Positions 54,557 through 64,000 of a stretch of 64,000 nucleotides of DNA are shown in pieces. Within the stretch, counting starts at the first letter, position 1; each line of letters starts with the position of its first letter. Source of the DNA: Girardinichthys multiradiatus (lineage: Eukaryota > Chordata > Actinopteri > Cyprinodontiformes > Goodeidae); the NCBI RefSeq assembly GCF_021462225.1, contig NC_061817.1:9273327-9337326 (forward strand). Direction: 5' to 3'. A program made the position numbers and the translations under genes. The notes under the pieces are model-generated. The model saw only the letters and a list, made by a program, of their open reading frames with translations. It did not search any database and was not told where the DNA came from.

Positions 54557-54884
54557 CAGGAAGTGTGACAAAACTGATGCCGAATTATTTCCCTTCTTCC
54601 ATACTTGCCTTTTATTTATTATATCCTCTGTCCTCTCTTTATTTATTATATCCTCTGTCACCTTCTTTCTTTCTATAATTGCACACACCAAGAGAGGAAC
54701 CTCTGTTTACAGTTATCTTTTCCCATTTTCTTTACATTTTCTAGGTTATCTCCATCATTCCTAATGTTGTCTATTCTTTTTATTACCATTGCTCCCTTCT
54801 GCCTTATTTAGTCATGTTTCCTAACCCAGAAGGTCAGGTTGGTCAGTTTTAAGCACATAATGAAACATCGCTGAAGGATTAATG
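54557..54884 (+). other. ARHGDIG: ARHGDIG 3' UTR (proximal part)
   Basis: Sequence after the stop codon. A 22-bp unit containing the AU-rich nonamer TTATTTATT occurs twice, at 54611-54632 and 54638-54659. No AATAAA is present before the Tc1 insertion at 54887, so the transcript may run into or past that element. Confidence 0.5.
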
Positions 54885-54886
54885 TA

Positions 54887-56496
54887 CAGGTCCTTCTCAA
54901 AATATTAGCATATTGTGATAAAGTTCATTATTTTCCATAATGTAATGATTAAAATTTAACATTCATATATTTTAGATTCATTGCACACTAACTGAAATAT
55001 TTCAGGTCTTTTATTGTCTTAATACGGATGATTTTGGCATACAGCTCATGAAAACCCAAAATTCCTATCTCACAAAATTAGCATATCATTAAAAGGGTCT
55101 CTAAACGAGCTATGAACCTAATCATCTGAATCAACAAGTTAACTCTAAACACCTGCAAAAGATTCCTGAGGCCTTTAAAACTCCCAGCCTGGTTCATCAC
55201 TCAAAACCCCAATCATGGGTAAGACTGCCGACCTGACTGCTGTCCAGAAGGCCACTATTGACACCCTCAAGCAAGAGGGTAAGACACAGAAAGAAATTTC
55301 TGAACGAATAGGCTGTTCCCAGAGTACTGTATCAAGGCACCTCAGTGGGAAGTCTGTGGGAAGGAAAAAGTGTGGCAGAAAACGCTGCACAACGAGAAGA
55401 GGTGACCGGACCCTGAGGAAGATTGTGGTGAAGGGCCGATTCCAGACCTTGGGGGACCTGAGGAAGCAGTGGACTGAGTCTGGAGTAGAAACATCCAGAG
55501 CCACTGTGCACAGGCGTGTGCAGGAAATGGGCTACAGGTGCCGCATTCCCCAGGTCAAGCCACTTTTGAACCAGAAACAGCGGCAGAAGCGCCTGACCTG
55601 GGCTACAGAGAAACAGCACTGGACTGTTGCTCAGTGGTCCAAAGTACTTTTTTCGGATGAAAGCAAATTCTGCATGTCATTCGGAAATCAAGGTGCCAGA
55701 GTCTGGAGGAAGACTGGGGAGAAGGAAATGCCAAAATGCCAGAAGTCCAGTGTCAAGTACCCACAGTCAGTGATGGTCTGGGGTGCCGTGTCAGCTGCTG
55801 GTGTTGGTCCACTGTGTTTTATCAAGGGCAGGGTCAATGCAGCTAGCTATCAGGAGATTTTGGAGCACTTCATGCTTCCATCTGCTGAAAAGCTTTATGG
55901 AGATGAAGATTTCATTTTTCAGCACGACCTGGCACCTGCTCACAGTGCCAAAACCACTGGTAAATGGTTTACTGACCATGGTATCACTGTGCTCAATTGG
56001 CCTGCCAACTCTCCTGACCTGAACCCCATAGAGAATCTGTGGGATATTGTGAAGAGAACGTTGAGAGACTCAAGACCCAACACTCTGGATGAGCTAAAGG
56101 CCGCTATCGAAGCATCCTGGGCCTCCATAAGACCTCAGCAGTGCCACAGGCTGATTGCCTCCATGCCACGCCGCATTGAAGCAGTCATTTCTGCAAAAGG
56201 ATTCCCGACCAAGTATTGAGTGCATAACTGTACATGATTATTTGAAGGTTGACGTTTTTTGTATTAAAAACACTTTTCTTTTATTGGTCGGATGAAATAT
56301 GCTAATTTTGTGAGATAGGAATTTTGGGTTTTTATGAGCTGTATGCCACAATCATCCGTATTAAAACAATAAAAGACCTGAAATATTTCAGTTAGTGTAC
56401 AATGAATCTAAAATATATGAATGTTAAATTTTCATTATTACATTATAGAAAATAATGAACTTCATCACAATATGCAATTTTTTTGAGAAGGACCTG
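54887..56496 (+). mobile_element. Tc1-like transposon, family A copy 3 (full length)
   Basis: It is 1610 bp with TA at 54885-54886 and 56497-56498. Inverted repeats are 200 bp (54887-55086, 56297-56496), with outer and inner CTCA-nn(n)-TTAGCATAT motifs. It starts only 330 bp after the ARHGDIG stop codon in the same orientation. Its right repeat carries an AATAAA (about 56366-56371). The right outer end has one base missing in the TTAGCATAT motif. Confidence 0.95.
55215..56219 (+). CDS. Tc1-like DD34E transposase, 334 aa (family A copy 3)
   Basis: This is an uninterrupted transposase. HTH segments are at about residues 25-45 ([20 protein letters not shown]) and 90-110 ([19 protein letters not shown]), with the basic GRKKCGRKR between. 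The catalytic triad is D of FSDESKF, D of FQHD and E of NPIENLW, with 34 residues between the last two. Six residues differ from the copy at 4246-5250. Val72 is private to this copy, and the recognition-helix His42 is intact. It is the copy most likely to be active. Homologous proteins occur across fish and amphibians. Confidence 0.94.
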   Translation: MGKTADLTAVQKATIDTLKQEGKTQKEISERIGCSQSTVSRHLSGKSVGRKKCGRKRCTTRRGDRTLRKIVVKGRFQTLGDLRKQWTESGVETSRATVHRRVQEMGYRCRIPQVKPLLNQKQRQKRLTWATEKQHWTVAQWSKVLFSDESKFCMSFGNQGARVWRKTGEKEMPKCQKSSVKYPQSVMVWGAVSAAGVGPLCFIKGRVNAASYQEILEHFMLPSAEKLYGDEDFIFQHDLAPAHSAKTTGKWFTDHGITVLNWPANSPDLNPIENLWDIVKRTLRDSRPNTLDELKAAIEASWASIRPQQCHRLIASMPRRIEAVISAKGFPTKY

Positions 56497-56499
56497 TAA

Positions 56500-57370
56500 A
56501 ATTATAGATGCTGTTGCTGCCTGCAATATCTATTCATTCTGATTTACTGAAAAATAACTTTTTCTGACAGGCAAAATAGTGCAAACACTGACAGAAAGGT
56601 TAACACACGGTTTAAAAGAGGAGAGTGGATCTAAATGAACCCTCTTAGACATCAAGGCGGAACTTGGGACAATGGATGTCCTGAAAACCCAGCTTCAGAA
56701 GCTGGGACACAGCTCATGGAGATGAAATGGTTTAAAGTTGTGTTATGATGTAGAAGATACTTTACTCTAAACATATTTCACATAATTTCCCAGATTGTTT
56801 CTATTCAGTAAAGTGTACACCTCAAATAGTACCATTATCCCAGGTGCCAAACTCATAAAAGTGCACACAATGAATGCAGGAAAGGAAGTGCTCCTTACAG
56901 CTGTTAATTGCTTTGGGATTCATTGTCCCATTTTAGATTTAGATACCTTCAACCACAGCAAAGAAAAGGAATTAGGGTGATATTTTCTGTCATGTTTCTC
57001 CACACATCTTCAACTGGTGTACATAGTGTCTTTTCAATAGGGTTTAATTGTTGTATTAAGTGTTAAGGTCAGAAGAATAAGCTTTATTTTAGGTATTTTG
57101 TTTGACTCCATGTTTTTGTAATGTAAAATAATGATGTCCAAATCTCTTCAGGAAGTTAAAAAAGTCCATTTCAAGTTTTTTTCTGTTGCACACTTAGAAG
57201 CAATCTATTTTGACCAAAGTGCTGCAGAAGGTGTGAAATATTCTCACTGACAATGAAAGATAAGCACTTAGAACAAGTGGTCTGATTTGGATGTGAGAGT
57301 GTAAAAAATAATCTAACATCTAATATTGCTTAGAAAATGACATATGATTTTCAATATTTTATTCTTTCAT
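56500..57370. other. intergenic, nothing recognised
   Basis: AT-rich DNA downstream of the Tc1 copy. It could include the distal ARHGDIG 3' UTR if transcription reads through the element. Confidence 0.35.
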
Positions 57371-57600
57371 CCATTAGATTTTATTTAGGAGTATCAGAGT
57401 AAAGGGGGACAAATACTAATGTGCAGCACCCTCAAAAAATTGAAAACCATGTTTAAATTTCCACTTCAAAAATATGCTTTAATGTGTGTTGGTCTGTTAC
57501 ATAAAATCTCAATAAAATACACAGAGGTTTGTGGTTGCAATGTTCCAAAATTTGGAAAAGGTCAAGTGGCATGAAAGGTTTTGCAATGCATACTTGATAT
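57370..57600. pseudogene. Tc1-like terminal fragment
   Basis: It contains a ggagtatcagagtaaagggg run, gtgtgttggtctgttacata and a gtttgtggttgcaatgttcc run, closing with a gaaaggttttgcaatgcata end. These are the right-terminal hallmarks of an old Tc1-like subfamily that also occurs at 48530-48620 and 12750-12830. Confidence 0.45.
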
Positions 57601-57609
57601 ACCAAGCAT

Positions 57610-60600
57610 TACAAAGCCTCATGGCTTCTGTTCCTGTCCTACAAACACAGCTATTAGACTATTTCCATCTCCTTATGCCATCTAATGTGCTTCTGGTTAG
57701 ATGACTACAGGTTTACCATGCCATGCATGCTGCCATAGCAGGGATGGCTGTGTTTTAATGCACTTTAACGACCTTTCAACACAGTCAAATCCCACCACTT
57801 CAGGTTCAAAATTTTTGTTGTCGAGCAAATATGATTAAAAAGAATGTTTTTCTTTTCTTTTTTTTTATCAAAATGCTGATTGGCTGTTTAAAGGGCAAAT
57901 GTCAACATGTGCTACAACCAAACATCCTAAAAACTCTTGAAATATTTAATAAATCCCAACAGGCCTTTTAATTGTTTTTCAAAGCAAATAGCTAATCTTA
58001 AAACACACTTATAATAGAAAAAGAGCCTTTTGAATCCAATTCATGCCACGACTAGAACAGATAGCTCTAGTTGGGAGTCAGCTGCCAGACCTCTGAGGTG
58101 GCTGCACGTTTTGTTTTATGAGTGATGAGTTTACTGTAGTTTATACATTTCATCTTTCATCTGTCAATACAAAACTTCTTCTGATCTCAGCAGATCACCT
58201 TAAACAAGTGATGATTCTCTTCAATGATCTATGTGTATGTTTAGCAAGAAGAATTAGCTTCAGTGGTGACTCATGAAGGAGCGAGTGTTTGACTGCAGCT
58301 GTAGTCTGATTGTGAATCAGTATTTTAACCTCTCTTTCATCCACCATATGTGCAGCCTTTGCTTGAAGAGATTTCTTAGGTCTAAACAGCATATTGTGGG
58401 AAAACTAACTTAAAATGGACTTATAGTTTTTGTGAAGTGACAGATGGTGTCCTAGGAATAACATTTTAACAGTAGATGACTGTAGCGCAATTACACACCA
58501 CAATTGTTTGTGTTTTATAAGAGTAAAATACAAACAGATTTTGTGGAGAACAGTGAGACTTCCACAGTGGATGCATGGCTCAGTGAAATAAAGTATATTG
58601 TTTTAAGACACACTTGTTCAGAGGAACCGGCTGACGAATGCCTGTGCATGTCAAAGTAGCAACGCTAGTGAAGTGCAGACTGCAAAACGTATGTTTTGAA
58701 TTACAGGTTTTGTCACAAGAAGTCATTAACCACTGTGGTAAATTACAGGCAGACTATGATTGCGACACAGTGCTTTTAAATCCCTCCACAGGGCACCAGT
58801 TTGTTAAGTCTCCAAGATGCTGCGCTCAGACAGCATTACTCCTGGCTTCCTCACTTGATAAATTGCCACTTAAATCTTCACGTTATCAAATGAATTGGAG
58901 TCGTTGCCATCGCTTCTTTTGTTTTGGGTGGACATTGTGGGGACAGCGTTCAGCGTTCTAAAGGTGCTGTCATCATGCTTTAGCAACTTTCAGCTGCGTT
59001 CTCAGCTGCCTTGTGTTCGCTCTTTTTCTTTCACACTTTTTCACATATTTCTTCATTTTAAGACATGAAAAGGAATATAATTTGCATGAGCTATGAGCCT
59101 GAACAAAATTGAAGAGGAAACGTAAAAGTGATGATACATGCCTTTTAATTGCTGTGTCTAAAGTTTGGTTCAATTAAAGCAGGCTGAGAAGATGAGTAGA
59201 TTCTTTGTAGAATGATTTTTGAGTTGTTTTCATTCCAACTTATTCAGTTTTTGTGGAACTTTTTCAGAGAGCACACAGGTGAAAACCTGTACCTGAACTG
59301 TGTATACTGTAGAGGTGCATGTAAGTCCTTTGATACTATTCCCATAAAAAATATGAAGCAAATCCCTCTTTGTCTGGTAGATTTTATGGGTGTGAGATGT
59401 AAATAAGTTCTGCTTTGAGGCTATGAGATCTTGGAGTTAAAAGAATTCCACATGAGGATACATGGATAACTTGTAGAAAATGTGAAATACCACTACTGTG
59501 CTGTGTTTGGTTATGCTGTTGTCATTGTAGGTGGACAAATTTGAACTCAGTGATTATTGAAGCTCCATTTGAGTGAACTGTTGTGGTTAGAGACTAATTA
59601 TAAATGTTGGCTTGTTGGGTTTTGCATGATTTAGCGAGGTTCGTTTTTTCCTTTTTTTTATAACTCTCCTAAACAACTTAATGTCACACAAAAATAAGGA
59701 ACATTTACTAGCACATTTATCATGATGTCAGCACCTTCTAAATGAAGCAGGTATTGTTGGTACAAGGTTAGGTTAAAGACAAAATCCTGGAAACTCTTTA
59801 TATCTCTTGCCTCCTGCAGTTAACAACCAAGTGCTGCATCTTCAAATATTACTGTCAAATTCTAGTATCATGTATTGTTTAATAAAGACAATTTCAAACA
59901 GCCTCTGAGATGTCTTCTTTGAAATGTGTATCCAATTGAACCAAGTAATAAGCAAGAATATCCTGACATGGTAATTTATAAAGACATTTAAATGAAAGTC
60001 AACTTCTAACTATCCATTGTGGAAAGATATTTTCTAAATATTGGCAGATTTCTGAAATCTCAAAAAAGAAAGAGAGAAACCACTAGCCTTTTGACCTGCG
60101 ATGGACAGATGGACGGATGGACGGATGGATTATTAGCGGTCCAACTACTGAGGCTCAGAACTCAGTAGCTTGGCAAAAAGAAGAGAGAAACTTATTGTGC
60201 AAATTTCGAGTATAGAACAGATTTTTTAGATAAATTCAAATCCATATTTGGCACAAAACACTAGGGGGCACTACAATGTTTACTTTGCAAAATTAACTAA
60301 AGGATTTGGAGCAAAATGAAATTAGGGCCAAAGTAAGTGTGGCCTTTGTACACAAGATAAAATTTGATATTTAAATAGAATTCAATTTATTAAAAATCAA
60401 GATATGTGCCTTATCTGAAACTGGATGTTTAATATGTTGCACTATGCAGTCTATCTTAAAGTCCTCTTCACTTAAGCACTTCAGCATATAAACAGTTGGC
60501 CCATTTGAATTTTTTTCATTTTTTATGCTCCTATTGAAATCATCATAAGAGCAAATGATAGGCAGAGCAACAACAACGCTCAGGTAAAATACCGTGGAGG

Positions 60601-61640
60601 ACCAAATAACACACAAGGGCATAGAGAAAAAAACATTACATTAATGTGAAGAAGAGGAAATCACAAAAATGGCAAATCTGTTAAGGGGGAATTGTAAACA
60701 AATAAATGAAAGCTCAGTTGTTAGTAGGACATTTCTCACATTTTCCTCACAGGATAAAAACTGAATCATATATTTTCTTTACCCATGATGCCATGTTGTT
60801 AATATTTATTGCATTTCTTTAGAAAAATTAACATTTAATAGTGACCCTCTGTTCTAGGCAACGCAAAAGTATTGGAAGCAGGACAATATACTCAAAGCAA
60901 GGTCAGGCCTTGATATGCTGTTTACATGTTATTCAACTAACTCTAGAATAGCTTCTGTACACAAAGAAAGTCTACTAATTGGACATATAGGTTCTAAGAT
61001 TGAAATATACCATCTGGCATTTTTTCAGTAAAACAGCACATTTACATGGACACCATAAATAAGGTTTAGAAACGATACAAATGAAGAAAAGCCGGTCATT
61101 TCACCCATTTGCCATTTCATCCATTTACAGTGTTGAAGTACAAAAGGAATTTAATTTAATAAATTGATTTAGTAAAATGTTTTTGAAGTCCGATTTAATA
61201 AAATTGTACCACACATGTACAAAATGGGTTCTGAATTGGTGAAGGTGTCAAATGACCCGGATCCAGTTTTAACCATTCTCAGAGAGCAAAAGGACATCCT
61301 CTTTCCTGAGATACAATCAAAAAACTGAACATTTTTGACAGAAGGTAACAAGAAGTACAACAACCATAGCCAGAATAAAATTAATGGACTTTTAAGCTTC
61401 AGATTGAGTTTACTCATTTTTGTAGATCCTACATAAAAAATGTGATTCTATTCAATGATTAATATATGCTGTCTTCAACAGATTTTGAGGCACGTTTCAT
61501 TGGGTCATTTTATTTAATCACGTTTCCTTAATGCAATATTTTCCTATTGCAAAACCAGAGGTAAAAGATTTTCTAATTACATACATGGACAAAATTAAAT
61601 AAAACTGTTTGCAAATGCAAAATACTTTCCCATATTGTTT
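57610..61640. other. intergenic, nothing firmly recognised
   Basis: Mostly AT-rich single-copy-looking DNA without supported genes. It contains a short ATGG/GGAC simple repeat at 60100-60130. Candidate AATAAA signals occur near 58586 and 59880 on the + strand but no upstream gene is tied to them. Confidence 0.35.
60100..60130 (+). repeat. short GGAC/GATG minisatellite
   Basis: Units gatggaca, gatggacg, gatggacg and gatggat repeat in tandem. GATG-type tails are common at RTE LINE 3' ends, but no LINE sequence precedes it here. Confidence 0.7.
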
Positions 61641-61646
61641 TTTATT
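61641..61646 (-). terminator. candidate polyadenylation signal for the micropeptide gene
   Basis: AATAAA on the - strand, 259 bp beyond the TGA at 61905-61907. It is the first canonical signal after the stop on this strand that I found. Confidence 0.4.
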
Positions 61647-61904
61647 CTATTGGAAGGTGAACTCTCTCTGCTTCTTCAAAAAAAAAATATTTTTCCACTT
61701 TTCTCCATTTTGGCCCAGAAAAAACTACCATGGTGGGGCTCACAATTCCTTTACATGAAAGCAAAATGACAAACACCGCTGTTATAAATCAATCTGTCTA
61801 AAAAAACATACTTAATCCAACGCGTGGCCACCCCCATTTCCACGATAACAAAGAAGCTTGCATTTTTCCCTGCCAAACAACGTGTCCTTGTCCATGATTC
61901 CAGC

Positions 61905-62099
61905 TCATTCGGGAGTCACAATGGTGGTGGTGTTGTTGCTGCTGACAGCCTGCTCCAGTAGGGCTCGCTGGGCCATGGCAGGGAGGTACAGGAAGGAGTA
62001 GAGGAGTGCCAACAGCAGCAGCGCCAGCAGCAGAGGCAGCCCCCAGTCTGATATCATGATGGGCTCATCGCAACGAGCCTGCAGGAATGACTTAGGCAT
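61905..62099 (-). CDS. putative 64-aa single-pass membrane micropeptide
   Basis: I do not recognise this protein. The frame starts at ATG 62097-62099 on the - strand in the context gcccaccATGC, close to the ideal Kozak sequence. It encodes a short N-terminus (MPKSFLQARCDEPIMISDW), a strong hydrophobic helix at residues 20-42 (GLPLLLALLLLALLYSFLYL, then PAM) and a C-terminal tail AQRALLEQAVSSNNTTTIVT ending PE. Two overlapping N-x-T sites lie at 55-58. Coding GC content is well above the AT-rich surroundings. A usable acceptor (gctaaaacag) lies about 45 bp upstream, suggesting a separate 5' UTR exon. An AATAAA on this strand at 61641-61646 follows the stop by about 260 bp. The layout resembles phospholamban-type micropeptide genes, but the sequence is not phospholamban, sarcolipin or another regulin I know. 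Confidence 0.55.
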   Translation of the reverse strand: MPKSFLQARCDEPIMISDWGLPLLLALLLLALLYSFLYLPAMAQRALLEQAVSSNNTTTIVTPE

Positions 62100-62488
62100 G
62101 GTGGGCTGTTTTCATGCCAGGTTAAAGAGTAATGCCTGTTTTAGCAAAGTTGCATAAAAAAGATGTAATCCAGCAAGTCCTTTAAGACCTTAAAGAATCC
62201 AAAGAGTGAAGCAAAAATGAAGCATGTTGGTTTAGCAAAGAAAGAGTCTGCAACATCAAAACTTTCCAGACCTTTTTTCAGACAGTAAACCAACAACAAC
62301 AACAAAAAACTCCCATAAAAAGTTGTTACAATTAATAATTGAGATTTACAGAACTCAAACATCCCATTCAGGACTGTGGTAGGAAACGATATTCTCCAAA
62401 AGTGGATCCATCAGTAATGCCTGTCATGTTCTCTCCTTTTGCCCTTATCTAACTGAAACCTTTGTGATTTCCAGTGATGACGTAGGCC

Positions 62489-62499
62489 TGCTGAGTCAC
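62489..62499 (+). promoter_or_regulatory. NF-E2/AP-1-type site
   Basis: TGCTGAGTCAC matches the NF-E2/MARE-AP-1 consensus, with a TGACGT CRE-like half-site 11 bp before it. It lies about 390 bp upstream of the micropeptide start codon on that gene's 5' side. Function is inferred from the motif only. Confidence 0.35.
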
Positions 62500-64000
62500 A
62501 TGCATCTCTTTATTTCTACAAGTGCAAAGCTTTGCCGTAGGTGAATCCCTCAGATCAACACACCAGTGAAACATTATGCAACAACAGACAGAACACCAAT
62601 GACAAAGAATTTAATTCTGATGAATTTACACAAACAAACACAAAAAGAACCAAACAATGTTATGAAATATGGCTTATATAATAACTGGCAATCATCTTAG
62701 CTGGAGAACAGACCCATACCTGCAGTGTAATGGGATTACCCGCAGGTAGAGTGTGCAGCATATTCACTGATTATTCATAATAGTCTCTCATGAGCTTTGG
62801 ACCATGTGAGGTCATCGCTTGACTTTGGAATGATGTTTTTTCCTGAGAGCTTATGTAAAATACACATACGGGTTTTAGTGCGAACAGTTCCTACCGTCTG
62901 CAGATTATTTTCAGGTTTTTAATCTTTTGTGAGATCATGCACACTATGAGAAAGACTGAGATCATGTGAGCCTTATTTATTATCTCTGTAGGCAACCAAA
63001 TACAGAAAGGATACTTTGCAGAATTATTTTGGCAAAATGAACCAAAATGTCATCTTCAACTGTAGAGATTATAACATTAATTTACTGAATCCTAAACCTA
63101 CTGAGGAATTCACCAACACAATGTACATGAGTTTATACCAGGCCAAGCATACAAACAACACACTCTAATCAACATAATATTCATAAATAATATGGAAAAC
63201 AGTTTAATAAGGGAGATAAAAGACAAAAACTCCCCAATAATTCAAAGTAATAGTTGTGAAAAAACATTAGGCCATGGATCAGAAAAGGACTGTAAAATGC
63301 TTCATAAAAACACTGAGGAAAAAATATTACACTACAATATTAAAAAATAAAAGAAATAATATAAAAGGTATTTGGAAAATATTAAACACTATTGTTGATG
63401 TGGTTAATTGCTTTAATTTTTTTTTTTAAACTTGGGACCAAAATCAGCAGAAAAGACCAAAAAAGAAAAATCAGTTAAAACAAAGGGAGACAGTGGAAAG
63501 CTGCATAGTTTATTAATTAAGAAGTTATTATTCAAATCCAATGTTTGTCAAATCCATCAAATCACAACATGTCACAAAAATAGTTGACAAGTTTAAAAAT
63601 AAACTCTCTATTGATTTTAATCAATAGTAAAGAAAGCCATTGATCTTATTGCAAACCCTTTAACCTACATTTCGCATTTGCCATTTGCTCCAGGTTATTT
63701 GCGCACAAAGTCATTCCAGTGTGTAAGGATTTTTTTATTTTATAATATTATAATTATTTTAAAATTAGAGGCCAGTAGTGTTACTTTTTTAGTTATTATT
63801 ATTATTCACTCAGAAGTCAGATAACTTTTTTGTAAAATATATATTAACAGATAGTAGAAATAAAAGTAAGAAATAAAATCTACATAATTTGGCAATAATG
63901 GAGGAAACAGGGGAAATAACCAAAAACATAATAGAAACATTTGGAGTAGATATAAATTTCAAGAAAGCATTTGGCTAAATAATTTTCTGTCAATATCCTC
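62500..64000. other. AT-rich flank, nothing recognised
   Basis: Upstream flank of the putative micropeptide gene, very AT-rich toward the end of the window. No coding exon or named element is visible. Confidence 0.4.

Noticed and set aside
58638..58961. 107-codon frame on the + strand
   Set aside because: No recognisable motif, no splice or Kozak support and no coding-like composition change. Chance length is plausible.
62141..62362. 73-codon hydrophobic frame on the - strand just upstream of the micropeptide
   Set aside because: It overlaps the presumed acceptor and upstream intron of the micropeptide gene, has low GC and no Kozak context, and its hydrophobicity follows from T-rich sequence.

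Overview
This is a vertebrate nuclear window, almost certainly from a teleost fish and probably a percomorph. It has spliced genes with GT-AG introns, no compact operons, an AT-rich intronic background, and a dense load of Tc1/mariner, hAT, piggyBac, LINE and tRNA-headed SINE sequence typical of fish. The species cannot be named from the sequence alone.

Two conserved genes are readable, both on the + strand. Positions 2045-12929 carry the last eleven coding exons of CLCN7, the lysosomal 2Cl-/H+ exchanger ClC-7, covering the C-terminal half (about 403 residues) with the late transmembrane helices and both CBS domains. The 5' half lies upstream of the window. Positions 23920-54556 carry all six coding exons of ARHGDIG (RhoGDI gamma). 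Its first intron is about 18 kb and its predicted product is 222 residues. A third candidate on the - strand (61905-62099) is a 64-residue single-pass membrane micropeptide with a strong Kozak context. I could not assign it to a known family, and it is the best lead for something undescribed.

The rest is mostly mobile DNA. One Tc1-like family occurs three times (3969-5578, 46224-47833, 54887-56496), each copy exactly 1610 bp with 200-bp inverted repeats and TA duplications. Two copies keep a full-length 334-residue DD34E transposase; the third has three stops and two compensating frameshifts. A second Tc1-like family (10661-12279) has a transposase with a single in-frame stop and sits inside an older Tc1 remnant in the last CLCN7 intron. 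An RTE/Rex3-like LINE (about 25602-28374) interrupts another old Tc1 transposase. A piggyBac-like remnant (44105-45900) lies inside an old Tc1 and is itself beside a young Tc1, giving a nested stack at about 42960-48620. Further elements include a SINE with a perfect 13-bp target duplication (13822-14174), a hAT-like element with a 7/8 target duplication (31872-32492), a possible TTAA-flanked MITE (382-821), LINE 3' ends and a second SINE family.

The long introns and intergenic DNA also hold non-transposon structure: a perfect 25-bp hairpin at 29519-29572, a diverged roughly 640-bp direct duplication at 35.6-36.7 kb, a degenerate 120-bp tandem array at 43.8-44.2 kb, a duplicated AU-rich motif in the ARHGDIG 3' UTR, and stretches that could be conserved regulatory DNA. 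I saw no rRNA, tRNA gene or CRISPR array. I did not find a convincing new multi-gene system; the micropeptide and the possibly young Tc1 family are the main leads.
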